Assembly (NCBI RefSeq): GCF_001687325.1
Contig: NZ_LZRD01000008.1
Location: forward strand, 62,001-126,000
Reading direction: 5' to 3'
DNA length: 64,000 bases
Source: Streptomyces sp. PTY087I2
GTDB taxonomy: Bacteria > Actinomycetota > Actinomycetes > Streptomycetales > Streptomycetaceae
Shown: in pieces, positions 7,726 to 16,507 of the stretch
How the letters are laid out: the number at the start of each line of letters is the position of its first letter
How positions within the stretch are numbered: the stretch's first letter is position 1
Program-made: the position numbers and the translations under genes
Notes under the pieces: generated by a model
Database searches by the model: none
Told to the model about the DNA's origin: nothing
What the model saw: the letters and a program-made list of their open reading frames with translations, nothing else

Positions 7726-8925
7726 ATGCCCACGGATCCATCCCGGTCCGCGCACCGGTCACGCCTCCCCTCCCTCACCGGACTGCGCTTCGTCGCCGTC
7801 CTCTTCGTCTTCGCGTTCCACGCCTCCCTCCAAGCCCCCTTCGCCGACACACGACTCGCCTCGGCGTACGCGGAACTCACGGCGAACGCGGGCTGGCTGG
7901 GCGTCAGCTTCTTCTTCGTGCTCAGCGGCTTCGTCCTGACCTGGTCGGCCCGCCCCGACGACACGGCCCGCCGCTTCTGGCGCCGCCGCGCGGCCAAGGT
8001 CTACCCCCTGCACATCGTGACCTGGGGGGCCGCGCTGGCCCTGCTCGCCTCGGCCGGCACGCCCGCCGGAGTGCGCCAGGCGGTCCCCAACCTCTTCCTC
8101 GTCCAGACCTGGGTGCCCGACCGGGACGTCTTCTCCAACCTCAACGACGTCAGCTGGTCGCTCTCCGCCGAGGTCTTCTTCTATCTCGCCTTCCCGCTGC
8201 TGATCCTCGCCGTCCGCCGGATCGCACCCGAGCGGCTGTGGCTGTGGGCCGTCGCGTCGGCCGCGGCCGTCCCTCTTCTGCCACTGCTCTCCGAACTGCT
8301 GCCGCCGGGCGACCCGTTGCCGTTCGGGTCGGGCTCCGAAGAGCAGTTCTGGTTCACCTACGTCCTGCCCGTCGGGCGGACCCTGGAGTTCGTCCTCGGC
8401 ATCCTGCTGGCCCGGATGGTGCTGACGGGCCGGCGCATCCCGGTCAACGTGCCTGTCGCGGTGGCCCTGTTGGCGATCGGTTACGCGATATCACTGCGCC
8501 TGCCCTTCCTTTACGGCCTCACCAGCGCGACGGTCGTGCCGATCGGACTGTTGATCGTCGCGGTCGCCCGGCGGGACGTCGCCGGGCGCGGCTCCGTCCT
8601 CTCCGGGCCCGTCCTCGTACGGCTCGGCGAGTGGTCGTTCGCCTTCTACCTCACCCACCGTCTGCTGCTCCAGCACGGTCACCGGCTGCTCGGCGAGGGC
8701 CGCACCTTCTCCACCCCGGCGGCCCTCGCCCTGCTCGTCGCCGCGTTCGCCCTGTCGCTGGCGATCTCCTGGCTGCTGCACATCGCCGTCGAGCGGCCCG
8801 CGATGAAGTACCTCGGCCGCTCGCGCCGCGACACCCCGGCCCCGCCGCCCGCACCGCCGACGGCCCCCGAACCCACCGGCGTGGCCCCCGCCCTGCCCGG
8901 GACCGGCGGTGGCGCACCCGCCTGA
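7726..8925 (+). CDS. OafA/YrhL-like membrane acyltransferase
   Basis: This 399-residue integral membrane protein of acyltransferase family 3 moves an acyl group (often acetyl) onto a sugar or other hydroxyl-bearing acceptor. The diagnostic start LTGLRFVAVLFVFAFHA carries the conserved His near residue 35, and about ten hydrophobic helices follow. The C-terminus is Pro/Ala-rich and probably cytoplasmic. The ATG has GGAG at good spacing. The P450 gene starts 58 bases downstream on the same strand, so both probably belong to one tailoring transcript of the neighbouring pathway. Confidence 0.85.
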   Translation: MPTDPSRSAHRSRLPSLTGLRFVAVLFVFAFHASLQAPFADTRLASAYAELTANAGWLGVSFFFVLSGFVLTWSARPDDTARRFWRRRAAKVYPLHIVTWGAALALLASAGTPAGVRQAVPNLFLVQTWVPDRDVFSNLNDVSWSLSAEVFFYLAFPLLILAVRRIAPERLWLWAVASAAAVPLLPLLSELLPPGDPLPFGSGSEEQFWFTYVLPVGRTLEFVLGILLARMVLTGRRIPVNVPVAVALLAIGYAISLRLPFLYGLTSATVVPIGLLIVAVARRDVAGRGSVLSGPVLVRLGEWSFAFYLTHRLLLQHGHRLLGEGRTFSTPAALALLVAAFALSLAISWLLHIAVERPAMKYLGRSRRDTPAPPPAPPTAPEPTGVAPALPGTGGGAPA

Positions 8926-8983
8926 GGACGCCGACGTCCCCCGGCCCCACCGGTACCGCCCCCTCACCAGAGAGGCACATCCG

Positions 8984-10192
8984 ATGACCGAGAAGCCCCT
9001 GACGCTTCCTCAGTATCCGTTCCCCGTCCGTCTGTTCGCCGAGCCTCCGGAGGCGTACGCGGAACTGCGCGCCAAGTGCCCCGTCACCCAGGTGCAGTTG
9101 CCGAGCGGTGACACCGCCCACATGGTGACCGGTTACGACGAGGTCATCGCCGCGATGGCCGACCGCAGGCTGTCCCGGGCGGCGTTGCGCGAGCCCGGGG
9201 CCGTCCGCACGGTCAAGGGCGAGGACTTCTCCGACAACCCCTACAACCTCCTCAACCAGGAGGGCGAGGACCACCACCGGCTGCGCCGGCTCATCGCCCC
9301 CGCGTTCACCCCGCGCAAGGCGGAGAAGTGGCGGGCCCGGGTGGAGGAGATCGCCCACGAGCTGATCGACCGGCTGGAGGCGGGGCCGCGTCCGGCCGAC
9401 CTGCACCACGACTTCGCGGCCGTCCTGCCCGTCTGGGTGATCTCGGAGATGGTCGGCGCCCCGGTGGAGGACCGCGAACGGCTCCAGGAGTGGACGGACC
9501 GCCTCGTCAGCATCACCGCCCACACCCCGGAGGAACGGCTCGCCGCCCGCTCCGAATCCGCCCAGTACGTCGCCGGACTCATCGCCCGCCGCCGGGAGGC
9601 CCCCAGCGACGACCTGCTCAGCGCCCTGATCACCGCCCGCGACGACAACGACCGGCTGGACGAGCGGGAGTTGGTCTGGCTCGGGATCAATCTGCTGGTC
9701 GCCGGGCACGACACCACGGTCAGCGCCATCGTCCGCGCGCTGTACCAGCTGCTGCGCCACCCCGACCAGTGGAAGCTGCTCACCGAGAACCCGGACCTGG
9801 TGCCCGGCGCCACCGAGGAACTCCTGCGCTACGCACCGCCCTCCGAGATCGGCTTCATGCGGATCGCCACCGAGGACGTGGAGCTGGCAGGCACCACCAT
9901 CAAGGCCGGCGAGGGGGTCATCCCGGTGATGCACGCGGCGGGCCGTGACACCCGGCACGTCTCGCGCCCCGAGGAGCTGGACATCACCCGCGACGACGCG
10001 GTGCACGCCGCGTTCGGCCACGGGACGCACTACTGCCCCGGCGTCGGCGTGGCCCGGATGGAACTCCAGGTCGCGTTCGGGGTGCTGGCGCGGCGGCTGC
10101 CCACGCTGCGGCTCGCGGTGCCGGCCGAGGACGTCGAGTGGCTGGGCGGACTGCTGACCCTGCGGCCGAAGAAGCTTCCCGTGGAGTGGTGA
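8984..10192 (+). CDS. Cytochrome P450
   Basis: This 402-residue soluble bacterial P450 hydroxylates or otherwise oxidises a substrate using ferredoxin-delivered electrons. The I-helix oxygen-activation motif is AGHDTT (240-245), the K-helix ExxR is ELLR (279-282), and the haem loop FGHGTHYCPG places the axial Cys at 351. The frame is open 25 codons further upstream, but the ATG at 8984 has an AGAGAGG site and gives the normal length. No ferredoxin gene is adjacent, so electrons must come from elsewhere. It probably tailors the product of this region. Confidence 0.9.
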   Translation: MTEKPLTLPQYPFPVRLFAEPPEAYAELRAKCPVTQVQLPSGDTAHMVTGYDEVIAAMADRRLSRAALREPGAVRTVKGEDFSDNPYNLLNQEGEDHHRLRRLIAPAFTPRKAEKWRARVEEIAHELIDRLEAGPRPADLHHDFAAVLPVWVISEMVGAPVEDRERLQEWTDRLVSITAHTPEERLAARSESAQYVAGLIARRREAPSDDLLSALITARDDNDRLDERELVWLGINLLVAGHDTTVSAIVRALYQLLRHPDQWKLLTENPDLVPGATEELLRYAPPSEIGFMRIATEDVELAGTTIKAGEGVIPVMHAAGRDTRHVSRPEELDITRDDAVHAAFGHGTHYCPGVGVARMELQVAFGVLARRLPTLRLAVPAEDVEWLGGLLTLRPKKLPVEW

Positions 10193-10208
10193 GCGGGGCC
10201 CGTACATG

Positions 10209-10242
10209 AAGGAGCGCCGGACGATCCTGTCCGGCGCTCCTT
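10209..10242. terminator. Stem-loop terminator after the P450 gene
   Basis: AAGGAGCGCCGGAC pairs perfectly with GTCCGGCGCTCCTT across a 6-base loop. It sits between the convergent P450 and methyltransferase genes and can serve both. Confidence 0.85.
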
Positions 10243-10260
10243 CGTGTGGTGGCGGGCCGG

Positions 10261-11157
10261 TCAGGTGCCGGACTCCTTGACACCCCAGGCGGTGAAGACC
10301 GCGAGGGAGAGGTCCTGGAAGGACGGATCGTCCAGTTCGGCGTAGGCGGCCGCGAACTCCTCGTCGGTGGCCAGCCCTTCGGCCACGACCGCCTCCCGGG
10401 TCTGCTCCAGGGTCAGCTGCCACCAGCGGGCCTCGTCGTCGCCGCCGCGGATCCGCTGGAAGCGCGCGTCGTAACCGATGTGACCGAGGCCCTTGCCCTC
10501 GAACGGCACGGGGAACGTACGGGCCCACTCGGTGTCCGTGCCCACGGCGCTCTCCAGGTGGGTCCGGAAGGCGCGCATCACCTTGCGGTAGGCCGGGTGC
10601 GGCGAGTCCTTGATCGGGAAGAAGGCGGGCTCCTCCAGGACCAGGATCCCGCCGGGGGCCAGCCACTCGACGAGCCGGGCCAGCGCCTTCTCCGGGTCGG
10701 GCAGATGGATCACGACGTAACGGGCGTGGATGAAGTCGAACGAGCCGGGCGGGAAGTCCTCGGTGTAGACGTCGTGGCGCAGCACCCGGACGCCCTCGTC
10801 GGCCAGTTCGTCCAGGAAGGTGGTGTCCAGGTCGGTGACGGTGACCTCGGCGCCCCGGCCGGCCAGCCAGCGGGCGACGGATCCGCCCCCGCCGCCGACC
10901 TCCAGGACCCGGTGTCCGGTGGTAAGACCGAGGGCCTCGAAGCGGGCCCGGGTGTGGTGGTCGAGGACCGACTCCAGCAGGGTCAGCCGCTCGCGTTCGG
11001 TGGCGACGGCGTGGCTGAAGACGCCGTCGCGGTAGCGCTCCTGGTTCCACTCCCAGCGCTCGCCGGAGGCGGCGGGTGCCTCTTCGGCCGAGGTCGAGGT
11101 CGGGGTCGGGGTCTGGGTCGGGGCCTGGGTCGTCTCGGGGGCGGGTGAGCTGCTCAT
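10261..11157 (-). CDS. SAM-dependent class I methyltransferase
   Basis: This 298-residue protein has a Rossmann-fold methyltransferase core: the SAM loop VLEVGGGGGSVARWL near residue 100, the acidic end of strand 2 (TVTDLD) and FDFIHARYVVIHLPD. The first 30 or so residues are a low-complexity Thr-Pro stretch encoded by a GGGTC-rich run. The ATG at 11157 has GAGGAG upstream; the open frame extends further but is Arg/Pro-rich with no ribosome site. The target is unknown, and a metabolite O- or N-methylation is likely from context. Confidence 0.8.
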   Translation of the reverse strand: MSSSPAPETTQAPTQTPTPTSTSAEEAPAASGERWEWNQERYRDGVFSHAVATERERLTLLESVLDHHTRARFEALGLTTGHRVLEVGGGGGSVARWLAGRGAEVTVTDLDTTFLDELADEGVRVLRHDVYTEDFPPGSFDFIHARYVVIHLPDPEKALARLVEWLAPGGILVLEEPAFFPIKDSPHPAYRKVMRAFRTHLESAVGTDTEWARTFPVPFEGKGLGHIGYDARFQRIRGGDDEARWWQLTLEQTREAVVAEGLATDEEFAAAYAELDDPSFQDLSLAVFTAWGVKESGT

Positions 11158-11255
11158 GTCCGGGTCTCCTCGGTTGCGGTGCGCGGGACGGGGTGGCGGC
11201 GGTGCGCGGTGCGGACGGGCGGGCGGGCGGTACGGCGGCAGGACGGGCAGGCGGG

Positions 11256-12062
11256 TTACAGGAAGGCCAGCACCCGGGCCGGGCCGCCCGTGCCGCCCGC
11301 GTGGCGGGGTGCGCCGACGACGGCGACCGCACCGACGTCGGGGACGGTGTCCAGGCCCGCGAGGCATTCGACGCCGTACCGGCCCGCGGGCAGGATCACC
11401 CGGTGGGTGTACGGGTCGGCGGGGCGGGATCCGGGGTCCAGGCTCGGCGAGTCGGTGCCGACGCCGACGACGGAGCGCTCCTCGACGAGGAAGGCGGCGG
11501 CCTCCACCGATATGCCGGGGAAGCGGTAGAGCCCGTCCTTCTCGTCGAAGTTGAGGAACGCGCCGGGGGTGTTGATGCGGGCCGCCCAGCCGTTGTCGAC
11601 GGCGAGCAGGGCGCGGTCCGGGATCCGGCCGTGGCTGCTCTCCCAGCGCAGCAGGTCGTCCACGGTCAGTTCGGTGACGTGGTCGCGCGCGGCGCGGTCC
11701 CCGATCCGGACGACGGCGAGCGGGGCGACCAGGGAGTCCGCCGGGATCCGCTCGACGGACAGCCCGTCGTCGTCGAAGTGGAGCGGGGCGTCGATGTGGG
11801 TGCCGATGTGCTCGTTGTACGTCAGTTCCAGCGCGTTGTACTCGTGCTCGGCGAGGTTGGCGAGCCGCCGGATCTCCATGGGCTTGACGTAGAGGTCGAA
11901 GACCGGCCAGTCGGGGCCGACGACATGGGTGAGGTCACGGACGGATCCGGTCGGCAGGGTGACGCGCGGGGCGGGCCGCTCCGCCGGTGCGGCGGGGTCC
12001 TGGGAGCCGGACTTCCCCGACTCCGGGGGCACGGAGGCGGCGATGGTCTGGGGGTTGCACAC
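11256..12062 (-). CDS. Cyclase-family (kynurenine formamidase-like) metal hydrolase
   Basis: This 268-residue protein belongs to the cyclase superfamily (PF04199) that includes kynurenine formamidase and isatin hydrolase. The metal-binding signature HIGTHIDAP is at 85-93, and RDLTHVVGPDWPVF near residues 42-55 is the conserved N-terminal segment. I chose a GTG at 12062 because GGAAGG lies 6 bases before it; the longer frame would run into the divergent MarR gene. The substrate is unknown. It is divergent from the MarR regulator, which probably controls it. Confidence 0.75.
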   Translation of the reverse strand: MCNPQTIAASVPPESGKSGSQDPAAPAERPAPRVTLPTGSVRDLTHVVGPDWPVFDLYVKPMEIRRLANLAEHEYNALELTYNEHIGTHIDAPLHFDDDGLSVERIPADSLVAPLAVVRIGDRAARDHVTELTVDDLLRWESSHGRIPDRALLAVDNGWAARINTPGAFLNFDEKDGLYRFPGISVEAAAFLVEERSVVGVGTDSPSLDPGSRPADPYTHRVILPAGRYGVECLAGLDTVPDVGAVAVVGAPRHAGGTGGPARVLAFL

Positions 12063-12186
12063 GGGGCACCTTCCGATCCGTCGGCTCACGGGAGCCGGCG
12101 CTAGACTGGGGAGCGAAGACGTTCTGGGGATGGATAATCTCGACACACCGGATGGCCCGCCGTCCCGGACCGCAGGAGGAGCAGTC

Positions 12187-12681
12187 ATGACCGCCACGCA
12201 GCCTTCCCGCCTCACCTCGCCGAGCCGGGAACAGGACGGCGGGACGCGCGACCGCTATTTCTCCAAGCTGGCCCAGGAGCGCCCCGACATCGCGATGTGC
12301 CGGGCGACGACGCTGGTGGCACGCACGATCGACGAGGAGCTGTCCGGGCACCGGCTGACCGTGGCCCAGCATCTGGTGCTGAAGATGCTGGACGACGTGG
12401 GCCCCTGTTCGCAGCAGGAGCTGAGCGAGCAGTTGCGGATCGACCGCAGCGTGATGGTCGGCTGTATCGACGGCCTGGAGGACTCCGGTCTCGTACGGCG
12501 TGAGCGTCATCCCCGGGACCGCCGGGCCTACGCGGTGACGCTGACCCCGGAGGCGGGACCGGCGCTGGCGGAGGCGGAGGGCGGGGTGCCGCGGCTGCTG
12601 GACCGGGCGTTCGGTGCGCTGACGGCGGCCGAGCGGCGGACGCTGGCCCGGCTGGTGGGCAAGATCCTTGAGGTGAACTGA
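12187..12681 (+). CDS. MarR-family transcriptional regulator
   Basis: This 164-residue winged-helix regulator has the helix-turn-helix around SQQELSEQLRIDRSVMVGCIDGLE and the wing RRERHPRDRRAYAVTLT. MarR proteins usually repress a divergent gene and release DNA on binding a small phenolic ligand. The ATG has a strong GGAGGA site 8 bases upstream. The paired ATAGTT/AACTAT sites at 7676 and 14003 are candidate targets, and a ligand related to the aromatic acids of this region would fit; both points are inference. Confidence 0.85.
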   Translation: MTATQPSRLTSPSREQDGGTRDRYFSKLAQERPDIAMCRATTLVARTIDEELSGHRLTVAQHLVLKMLDDVGPCSQQELSEQLRIDRSVMVGCIDGLEDSGLVRRERHPRDRRAYAVTLTPEAGPALAEAEGGVPRLLDRAFGALTAAERRTLARLVGKILEVN

Positions 12682-12715
12682 GGGACCCTTGGGGTGAACC
12701 GAGGCCCGCACGGGC

Positions 12716-13951
12716 TCAGTCGACGACGGCCTGGTTGACCAGCTGCCGCAGCCGCCCGTGCAGGGGGTGGGCGCTGGAGGGCATGAGCTGGGTGAAGAAG
12801 AGGGCGGTCAGCCGCTCCTTCGGGTCGACCCAGAAGATGGTTCCGGCCGCGCTGTGCCAGCCGTACTCCCTCGGGCTCGCCACCACCCCCGCCCGCGCCG
12901 GGTCCTCGACGACGGCGAAGCCGAGCCCGAAGCCGACGCCCGAGGTGGGCATCTCGGAGAAGACGGGGCGGCCGACGCCGTGCAGATCGGCCGCGCCCGG
13001 CAGATGGTTGCGGAGCATGTGCCGCAGGGTGCGGGGGCCGAGGATGCGCTGCCCCTCGTGGACGCCCTCGCCGAGCAGCATCTGCGTGAAGCGGTGGTAG
13101 TCGGCCAGGGTGGTGACCAGGCCCGCGCTGCCGGAGAGTGCGGCGGGCCGGTGCAGGGCTCCGGCGCCGAGGCCGTCGTTGCGGGTGGCGCGGCCGGTCG
13201 CCGGGTCGGCGGTGTAGAAGGCGGCGAGCCGGTCGGCCTTCTCGGGCGGGACGGAGAAGGCGGTGTCCTCCATGCCGAGCGGTTCCAGGATCCGGCTCGC
13301 GAAGAACGCGTCGAGGCCCTCGCCCGACGCGACCTCCACGACCCGGCCGAGGACATCGCTGGAGACGCCGTAGTTCCAGGCGGTGCCGGGCTCGAAGAGC
13401 AGCGGGAAGGACGCCCATTGCTCGCAGCAGGCGGCGAGGTCGAGACCGGGCGGGGTGGCCCACTCGTAGCCGTTCTTGGTGTAGATCTCGTCGACGGGGT
13501 GGGCGCGGTGGAAGCCGTAGGTGAGCCCGGAGGTGTGGCTGAGCAGGTGCCGCACCCGGATCGGCTCGCTGACGGGTGCGGTGACCGGCCGGTCGACGGG
13601 CCCGCGCTGATAGACGCGTACGTCGGCGAAGGCGGGGATGTAGTGGGAGACCGGGTCCTGGAGGCCGATCACCCCCTCCTCGACCAGGATCATGGCGGCG
13701 ACGGAGGTCACCGGTTTGGTCATCGACCAGGCCCGGTAGAGCGTGTCGCCCGCCGACGGGAGGTCGTTCTCGCGGTCGCGCGAACCGTACGAGGACAGAT
13801 GGGCGACCTTGCCGTCGCGGGTGACGGCGAGCTGCCAGCCCGGGAGCCGCCCGTCGTCCACATAGGCGGAGAGATAGGCGTCGATGCGGCGGAGCCGGTC
13901 GGGGCTCAGTCCGACCTCCGCCGGATCGACCTCGGTCTTGATACGGGACAC
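12716..13951 (-). CDS. Serine beta-lactamase/penicillin-binding-like hydrolase
   Basis: This 411-residue member of the class C beta-lactamase/esterase family has its nucleophile motif SMTK at about 76-79 (AWSMTKPV) and a Tyr motif in WNYGVSSD near 190. No signal peptide is visible, so a cytoplasmic esterase or peptidase role is likelier than antibiotic resistance. The GTG at 13951 has AGGAGG upstream. An AACTAT/ATAGTT site lies about 50 bases before the start. Confidence 0.75.
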   Translation of the reverse strand: MSRIKTEVDPAEVGLSPDRLRRIDAYLSAYVDDGRLPGWQLAVTRDGKVAHLSSYGSRDRENDLPSAGDTLYRAWSMTKPVTSVAAMILVEEGVIGLQDPVSHYIPAFADVRVYQRGPVDRPVTAPVSEPIRVRHLLSHTSGLTYGFHRAHPVDEIYTKNGYEWATPPGLDLAACCEQWASFPLLFEPGTAWNYGVSSDVLGRVVEVASGEGLDAFFASRILEPLGMEDTAFSVPPEKADRLAAFYTADPATGRATRNDGLGAGALHRPAALSGSAGLVTTLADYHRFTQMLLGEGVHEGQRILGPRTLRHMLRNHLPGAADLHGVGRPVFSEMPTSGVGFGLGFAVVEDPARAGVVASPREYGWHSAAGTIFWVDPKERLTALFFTQLMPSSAHPLHGRLRQLVNQAVVD

Positions 13952-14002
13952 TGCGCCTCCTGGATAGGCGTGCGAGCAGCCAGAACAGCTCGGGTTTATT
14001 TG

Positions 14003-14026
14003 ATAGTTCGCGATCCATAGAACTAT
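14003..14026. promoter_or_regulatory. ATAGTTC/GAACTAT inverted repeat upstream of the beta-lactamase-like gene
   Basis: ATAGTTC (14003-14009) and GAACTAT (14020-14026) are perfect 7-base arms with a 10-base spacer. The half-sites match the palindrome at 7676-7691, although the spacing differs. A shared MarR-type regulator is possible. Confidence 0.4.
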
Positions 14027-14077
14027 AGAAGCAACTCCCGTACGCAACAAGGGAGTCGTCGAGCGCTGAGACGCGCC

Positions 14078-15058
14078 TCAGCCGGCCGGGGCGAGCGCCC
14101 GCAGCGCGGCGAGCGTCCCGTCGGGGCCCGCACCGAACTCGGGCGCGGGAAGCACCGCGAGCAGCGGCGTCGTCACGCCCGCCGCGACATAGGCGGCCAC
14201 TCTCTCCCGGCACTCCTCCGGCTTCCCGTGCACCAGGAGGGCGTCCACCAGCGCGTCGGGCAGCGCATCGCCCGCGCCGCGCGGATCCCCCGCGGCCCAG
14301 GCCCGGCGGGAGGCGGCCAGCTCGTCGTCGCGGCCCAGCCAGGAGTGGAAGGCGGAGTACGTACGGGCGTTGAGGATGGGGCCGAGCAGGGCCCGGCCGC
14401 GCGCCCGGGCGTGGGCGAGGTCGCCGGTCGGACAGACGAAGAGCCGGGCGACGACCTCCTTACCCTCCCCCTCCGGGCCCATCGCCTCCTTGACCGGCCG
14501 CAGGTCCTCCAGGGCAAGGAAGTTGGTGACCAGGCCGTCCGCCTCGCGCGCGGCGAGCCGCAGCATCTGCGGGCGCAACGCGCCGACCAGCACGGGCGGC
14601 ACCGGGTCCGGGTGAAGAGCGGGGCGGTAGTCCTCGATGGTGAACGAGTCGAAGACCCCGCGCACCGAGCAGCCGGAGAGCGCCGCCTTGAGGAAGCGGA
14701 CGGTGTCGCGGACGTGCCGGTAGGGGCGTTCGAAGGGGATGCCGTTGATCCGGGTGACGAACGGGGGTCCCGACGAGCCGACCCCCACGGCGACCCGGCC
14801 CGGGGCGGCCTCGGCGAGCGTCGCGACCGTCATGGCGAGCAGCGCGGGCCCCCGGGTCTGGACGGGCACCACGGCGGTGCCCACGCGCAGCGACGGGGCC
14901 CAGGCGGCGGCGAGGGCCAGCGGGGTGAACCCGTCGTATCCCGCCGCCTCGCCCGACCAGGCGTCGGTGTACCCGAGGTCGGGCAGTTCCTCGATGATCC
15001 GCCGATGGGCGGACAGCGGTACGGAGTTGAGCGGGATGGTCACACCGTGGCGCTGCAT
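14078..15058 (-). CDS. LLM-class (probably F420-dependent) oxidoreductase
   Basis: This 326-residue protein has the luciferase-like TIM-barrel pattern: early LPDLGYTDAWSGEAAGYDGFTPLA, then LRVGTAVVPVQTRGP, RVAVGVGSS, and PPVLVGALRPQMLRLAAREADGLV. Streptomyces members of this length usually use coenzyme F420 to reduce or oxidise small molecules; the cofactor is inferred, not shown. A cluster of interlocking inverted repeats just upstream (15070-15097) suggests tight control. Confidence 0.75.
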   Translation of the reverse strand: MQRHGVTIPLNSVPLSAHRRIIEELPDLGYTDAWSGEAAGYDGFTPLALAAAWAPSLRVGTAVVPVQTRGPALLAMTVATLAEAAPGRVAVGVGSSGPPFVTRINGIPFERPYRHVRDTVRFLKAALSGCSVRGVFDSFTIEDYRPALHPDPVPPVLVGALRPQMLRLAAREADGLVTNFLALEDLRPVKEAMGPEGEGKEVVARLFVCPTGDLAHARARGRALLGPILNARTYSAFHSWLGRDDELAASRRAWAAGDPRGAGDALPDALVDALLVHGKPEECRERVAAYVAAGVTTPLLAVLPAPEFGAGPDGTLAALRALAPAG

Positions 15059-15069
15059 CGCGACCCCTC

Positions 15070-15097
15070 ACGAACGGTTCGAACGTTCTACGTTCGT
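15070..15097. promoter_or_regulatory. Overlapping inverted repeats upstream of the LLM oxidoreductase
   Basis: ACGAAC at the left and GTTCGT at the right form outer arms; inside lie the perfect 8-base palindrome GTTCGAAC and CGAACG-TTCTA-CGTTCG. It starts 12 bases before the LLM gene. It resembles a TetR-type operator, but no TetR gene is adjacent. Confidence 0.5.
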
Positions 15098-15134
15098 CGA
15101 ATTATTGAGGGGTGCGCGGAGCGTGTCAACGCGC

Positions 15135-16100
15135 TCAGTGGCCGTGGTCGGCGGACTCCCCGTCCTGGGGCGCGGACTTCTCGGGAGCCGCACCCCCGGC
15201 GTACACGGTGAAGGCGGCCGTACGGACCTTCCCCTCGTGCCGGAAGTCGAGGAAGAGGCGGTAGGCACCCTTGCTCGGGGCCGTCGCGGTGAAGGAGACC
15301 TCGGGACCGGATTTCGTACGCCCGTCGCCCGGTTCGCCGTTCGGGTGGACGTGGAGGTACGCCAGGTCTCCGGCGCGCAGCGCGACGAGGTGGCCGTACG
15401 CGCCGAGGTAGGGCTGGAGGTCGGTGACCGGCTTGCCGTCCTTCTCGACCTCCAGCTTCAGTTCGCTGCCCGCTCCGGGGCTCAGCGCCCCGTCGAGCGT
15501 GACCTCGTAACCGTCGACGGTCACCGTCCGCTCGGGCTTCGGCAGCGGCTCGGGGCGCGCATCGCCGGAGACGGCGAGGTCCGCACCCAGGGTGACGCCC
15601 TCTGCGTTCTTCTCGTCGGGGGTGAAGTCGGCGAAGACCCGGTAGCCGCCGGCCTCGGGAAGCTCGACGGGGGTGGACCAGGTGCCGTCGGCGGCCCGCT
15701 CGGGGTGCAGGTGGCGGTAGGTCGTGAGGTCGCTCGACGCCACGATCAGGTGCAGCTCCTTGTCGTGCTCGCGGCGGAACGCGGTCACGTTGCGGGAGGT
15801 GCCCTCGTCGACGACGGCGAAGCGCAGCTCGGCTGGCTCGCCCGCCTCGATGCGCGGGGTGTCGAGGTCGAGGGTGAACCCTCCCTGCGAGACCTGGAGG
15901 CCGCCGGGAAGCTCGGGCACCTCCCCCGCACTCTTCTCGGCCGCCGGACTCTCCTTCTCACCGTGCCCCTCCGGGCTCTCCTGGTGGGACGGCTCCTTCG
16001 GCGCGGCCACGGGATCCAGCGCACCACCCAGCGCGTACGCCGACCCGAAGGTCGCCGCGAGCCCCGCGGCGAAGGCCGTGATCTTGAGACCGGTCTGCAT
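15135..16100 (-). CDS. Membrane-anchored extracytoplasmic protein, probably copper-responsive
   Basis: This 321-residue protein has one N-terminal membrane segment (ITAFAAGLAATFGSAYALGG, residues 6-25), then a charged linker and two beta-sandwich-like repeats ending in His-rich stretches (TTYRHLHPE, LAYLHVHPN, C-terminal DHGH). This layout resembles YtkA/FixH-like metal-associated envelope proteins. The promoter carries a near-perfect CsoR-type copper operator at 16151-16167, which supports a role in copper handling. Binding of copper by the HxH motifs is inference. The ATG at 16100 has GAGGGAG upstream; the frame also opens at a GTG 15 codons earlier. Confidence 0.65.
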   Translation of the reverse strand: MQTGLKITAFAAGLAATFGSAYALGGALDPVAAPKEPSHQESPEGHGEKESPAAEKSAGEVPELPGGLQVSQGGFTLDLDTPRIEAGEPAELRFAVVDEGTSRNVTAFRREHDKELHLIVASSDLTTYRHLHPERAADGTWSTPVELPEAGGYRVFADFTPDEKNAEGVTLGADLAVSGDARPEPLPKPERTVTVDGYEVTLDGALSPGAGSELKLEVEKDGKPVTDLQPYLGAYGHLVALRAGDLAYLHVHPNGEPGDGRTKSGPEVSFTATAPSKGAYRLFLDFRHEGKVRTAAFTVYAGGAAPEKSAPQDGESADHGH

Positions 16101-16150
16101 GACCCACTCCCTCGTCGAGGCCGCCGGAGCGCGACCACTCACCACCCACG

Positions 16151-16167
16151 ATACCCCCTAGGGGTAT
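16151..16167. promoter_or_regulatory. CsoR-type copper operator
   Basis: ATACCCC-CTA-GGGGTAT is a perfect palindrome matching the G/C-tract operators bound by CsoR repressors of Streptomyces and mycobacteria. It lies 50 bases before the envelope protein gene. Confidence 0.75.
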
Positions 16168-16261
16168 GAAGTCAACCGGGAGGTGATCTTGCGGGGCGGT
16201 ACGGGGGACACGGAGAATGGAGCCCGGCGGACCGGGCGCGGCCCGGGGAAACGGGGATTTC

Positions 16262-16486
16262 ATGGGGACGTTCGTCGTACTGCTGGCAGGGATCGGCGCG
16301 GTGTGCGCGTGGTGTGTGGTGGTGCTGGTCCGGCGCGGGCGTCGCGGGGCCACCGAGAACGCGGACGGGCTGCTGATCGAGCAGGCGGCCCGGCTGCGGG
16401 CCCAGCAGTCACGGAGCGCGGGGCGGGATTTCCGGGCCCACCCCCACGGAGGGCCGGACTCCGGCTCGGGGCGGCACCGCCACTGA
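16262..16486 (+). CDS. Small single-pass membrane protein
   Basis: This 74-residue protein has one hydrophobic segment (about residues 3-23: FVVLLAGIGAVCAWCVVVLV), an Arg-rich stop-transfer (RRGRRG), then a hydrophilic tail ending GRHRH. The start ATG has GGGGAAACGGGG upstream. It is transcribed away from the copper-linked gene and could share its promoter region. I do not recognise a family; the His-ended tail may be incidental. Confidence 0.55.
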   Translation: MGTFVVLLAGIGAVCAWCVVVLVRRGRRGATENADGLLIEQAARLRAQQSRSAGRDFRAHPHGGPDSGSGRHRH

Positions 16487-16507
16487 CCAGCGGCCCGGCC
16501 GACCCGG

